Origin: Acidimicrobiia bacterium
GTDB taxonomy: Bacteria; Actinomycetota; Acidimicrobiia; Acidimicrobiales; Ilumatobacteraceae
DNA length: 7,649 bases
Direction of reading: 5' to 3'
NCBI GenBank assembly: GCA_030425785.1
Contig: JAUHYJ010000160.1
Coordinates: 1 to 7,649 of the forward strand
Positions 6,248 through 7,649 of the stretch are shown piece by piece. The translations under genes were made by a program, and so were the position numbers. A model generated the notes under the pieces. The model was not told where the DNA came from. It saw only the letters and a list, made by a program, of their open reading frames with translations, and did not search any database. Each line of letters opens with the position of its first letter. The stretch's first letter is position 1.

Positions 6248-7435
6248 ATGACCATCACCGACACCCGCACGCCCGTCCGCGACCTCGACCCGGATCTCCT
6301 CGAGGAGTTCCGCCGCCTCGCCGCCGAGGACGACGCCGCCAACCGGTTCTTCGACGAGACGCACCGCCGACTCGTCGAGGCGGGCCACTACCTCGCCAAC
6401 GTCCCGGCCGACATGGGCGGCGGCGGCCTGAACCTGTTCGAGACCGCCCGGCGGCAACGCCTGCTCGGCAGGTACGCCCCCGCCGCGGCACTGGCGTCGT
6501 GCATGCACCTCTACTGGACGGGCGGGGCCGCGGAGCTCCGAGCCGCCGGCAGCGATGCCCTCGCCTTCGTCCTCGACGACGCGTGCTCGGGCACGATCTT
6601 CGCGTCCGGCCACGCCGAGCCCGGCAACGACGTGTCGACCCTGATGTCGACCACGGTCGCCCAGCCGGTGCAGGGTGGCTATCTCATCACCGGGCGGAAG
6701 AGCTTCGGGTCGCTCGGCCCCGTCTGGGACCAGCTCGGCTTCCATGCGATGGACTCCAGCGATCCGGACGCACCCGAGGTGATCCACGGTTTCGTCAACC
6801 GAACCGACCCCGGTGTCCGCATCGTCGAGAACTGGGACACGATCGCGATGCGAGCGTCGCAGAGCCACGACACCGTGTTCGACGCGGTGTTCGTCCCCGA
6901 CGAGCGCATCGCCTCCCGCCACCCGGCCGGCGACGGCGACGAGCCGGTCACCGCCACGGCGTTCTTCTGGGCACTCGTGCTGATCAGCAACGTCTACGCC
7001 GGGATCGCCGAGCGAGCGCTCGAGATCGCGAGGGAGACGATCACGACGCGCACCGCGATCGCGATGGACGGGCGGACCCTCGCCCACAACCCGATGCTGC
7101 AGCACCAGGTCGCCGACATGTGGATCGCCCTCGACGGCCTCACCGCGTCGCTGGACATGCTGGCCGCCGAATGGGACGACGAGCGAGTGGACCACGGACC
7201 GGTGTGGGAGATGAAGCTCTTCGCGGCGAAGCACCGCACGAGCTGCATCGTCCGCTCGATCGTGGACACCGCCATGGAGGTCGTCGGCGGCAGCGCGATC
7301 CGCAGTGATCACGAGCTGTCGCGACTCCTTCGCGATTCGCGAGCGGCCGCGTACCACCCGCCCTCCGATGCGCTCGCGCACGAGGCCATCGGCAAGGGCG
7401 TGCTCGGTGTCGACCCGGGAGGCCCACGATGGTGA
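6248..7435 (+). CDS. Acyl-CoA-dehydrogenase-fold flavoprotein, non-canonical active site
   Basis: Probable FAD/FMN enzyme of 395 residues, usual length for the family. The N-terminal helical domain spans about 1-115. The middle beta domain has the flavin-binding-like GYLITGRKSFGS (144-155) and WDTIAMRASQSHDTVFDAVFVPDERI (196-221), which resembles the WDTLGMRATGSHD motif of ACAD relatives. The C-terminal four-helix domain contains MEVVGGSAIRSDHELSRLLRD (split about 343-363). Where classical acyl-CoA dehydrogenases have the catalytic Glu in YEGT, this protein reads YHPPSD (369-374). No Glu is evident at the alternative isovaleryl-CoA-dehydrogenase position either. It therefore probably belongs to the divergent ACAD group that includes DszC/HpaB-like flavin monooxygenases and N-hydroxylases, or uses another base. 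A monooxygenase would need a flavin reductase, and none is seen here. ATG 6248 is set by AAGGAG. It follows the methyltransferase in a likely operon and overlaps the next gene. Confidence 0.88.
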   Translation: MTITDTRTPVRDLDPDLLEEFRRLAAEDDAANRFFDETHRRLVEAGHYLANVPADMGGGGLNLFETARRQRLLGRYAPAAALASCMHLYWTGGAAELRAAGSDALAFVLDDACSGTIFASGHAEPGNDVSTLMSTTVAQPVQGGYLITGRKSFGSLGPVWDQLGFHAMDSSDPDAPEVIHGFVNRTDPGVRIVENWDTIAMRASQSHDTVFDAVFVPDERIASRHPAGDGDEPVTATAFFWALVLISNVYAGIAERALEIARETITTRTAIAMDGRTLAHNPMLQHQVADMWIALDGLTASLDMLAAEWDDERVDHGPVWEMKLFAAKHRTSCIVRSIVDTAMEVVGGSAIRSDHELSRLLRDSRAAAYHPPSDALAHEAIGKGVLGVDPGGPRW

Positions 7436-7649
7436 CCGCAACCCCGACACGAACGCGCACTGCGGCAGCCGACCCGACCGGCGGCTCGACGCCCGAGCCG
7501 CGACCGTCGAGACCCGACGGCGTGTTCGCCACGCCGGAGGCCCTCGCCGCCATCTCGACGGGACGGGCGCGTCCGGGACGGGCGTCCCGCCTCCGCTCGC
7601 GAGCCGCCCGCGTGCTCACCGCGCTACGGCTCCCGCCCCCGATGGTCGA
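7429..7649 (+). CDS. Unrecognised protein, N-terminal fragment (3' end outside window)
   Basis: An ATG at 7429, with an in-frame GTG at 7432, starts a frame that stays open to the window end, giving 73 codons. It overlaps the flavoprotein stop by 7 nt (or by 4 nt as GTGA), the mark of translational coupling. The visible part is a Thr/Pro/Arg-rich, probably disordered lead (about 1-32), then VFATPEALAAISTG and a basic, helix-prone segment (RASRLRSRAARVLTALRL). There is no signal peptide or membrane segment in this part, and I recognise no family. Coupling suggests its product works with the flavoprotein, for example as a partner enzyme or redox component, but nothing in the sequence shows which. 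Confidence 0.7.
   Translation, partial: MVTATPTRTRTAAADPTGGSTPEPRPSRPDGVFATPEALAAISTGRARPGRASRLRSRAARVLTALRLPPPMV

Overview
The window is high-GC, densely coded DNA with strong third-position G/C bias, GTG starts, short overlaps between genes and Arg/Asp/Ala-rich proteins. This suggests an actinobacterium; the composition and the C/A-rich spacer would suit the Acidimicrobiia (Ilumatobacter-like), but no marker gene fixes the genus. No tRNA, rRNA, CRISPR array, transposase or attachment site was seen.

Region 1 (1-1805, + strand) is a two-component system: a membrane histidine kinase cut by the left window edge, overlapping a NarL/LuxR-type response regulator. A short GC-rich hairpin separates it from the convergent gene that follows.

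Region 2 (1858-7649) looks like a small accessory metabolic locus built around one large regulator. On the - strand is a phytanoyl-CoA-dioxygenase-like Fe(II)/2-oxoglutarate enzyme (1858-2706). Divergent from it is a 798-residue transcription factor (2907-5303) with an OmpR-type winged helix, a STAND/AAA-like ATPase and a TPR-like C-terminus. Then come, all on the + strand, a METTL7-like SAM methyltransferase (5472-6158), an acyl-CoA-dehydrogenase-fold flavoprotein that lacks the usual catalytic Glu (6248-7435), and an overlapping, unrecognised gene cut by the right edge (7429 onward).

The most interesting signal is non-coding. A 27-bp element occurs twice with 26/27 identity, once upstream of the dioxygenase (2796-2822) and once upstream of the methyltransferase (5368-5394). 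It points the same way relative to each downstream enzyme gene and lies 77-89 nt from its start codon. Each copy holds a TCAGCYG direct repeat with a 20-bp period. The two copies flank the regulator gene, so the simplest model is that the regulator binds both and switches on or off the dioxygenase and the methyltransferase/flavoprotein operon together. The substrate of this proposed tailoring or degradation pathway cannot be read from the sequence.
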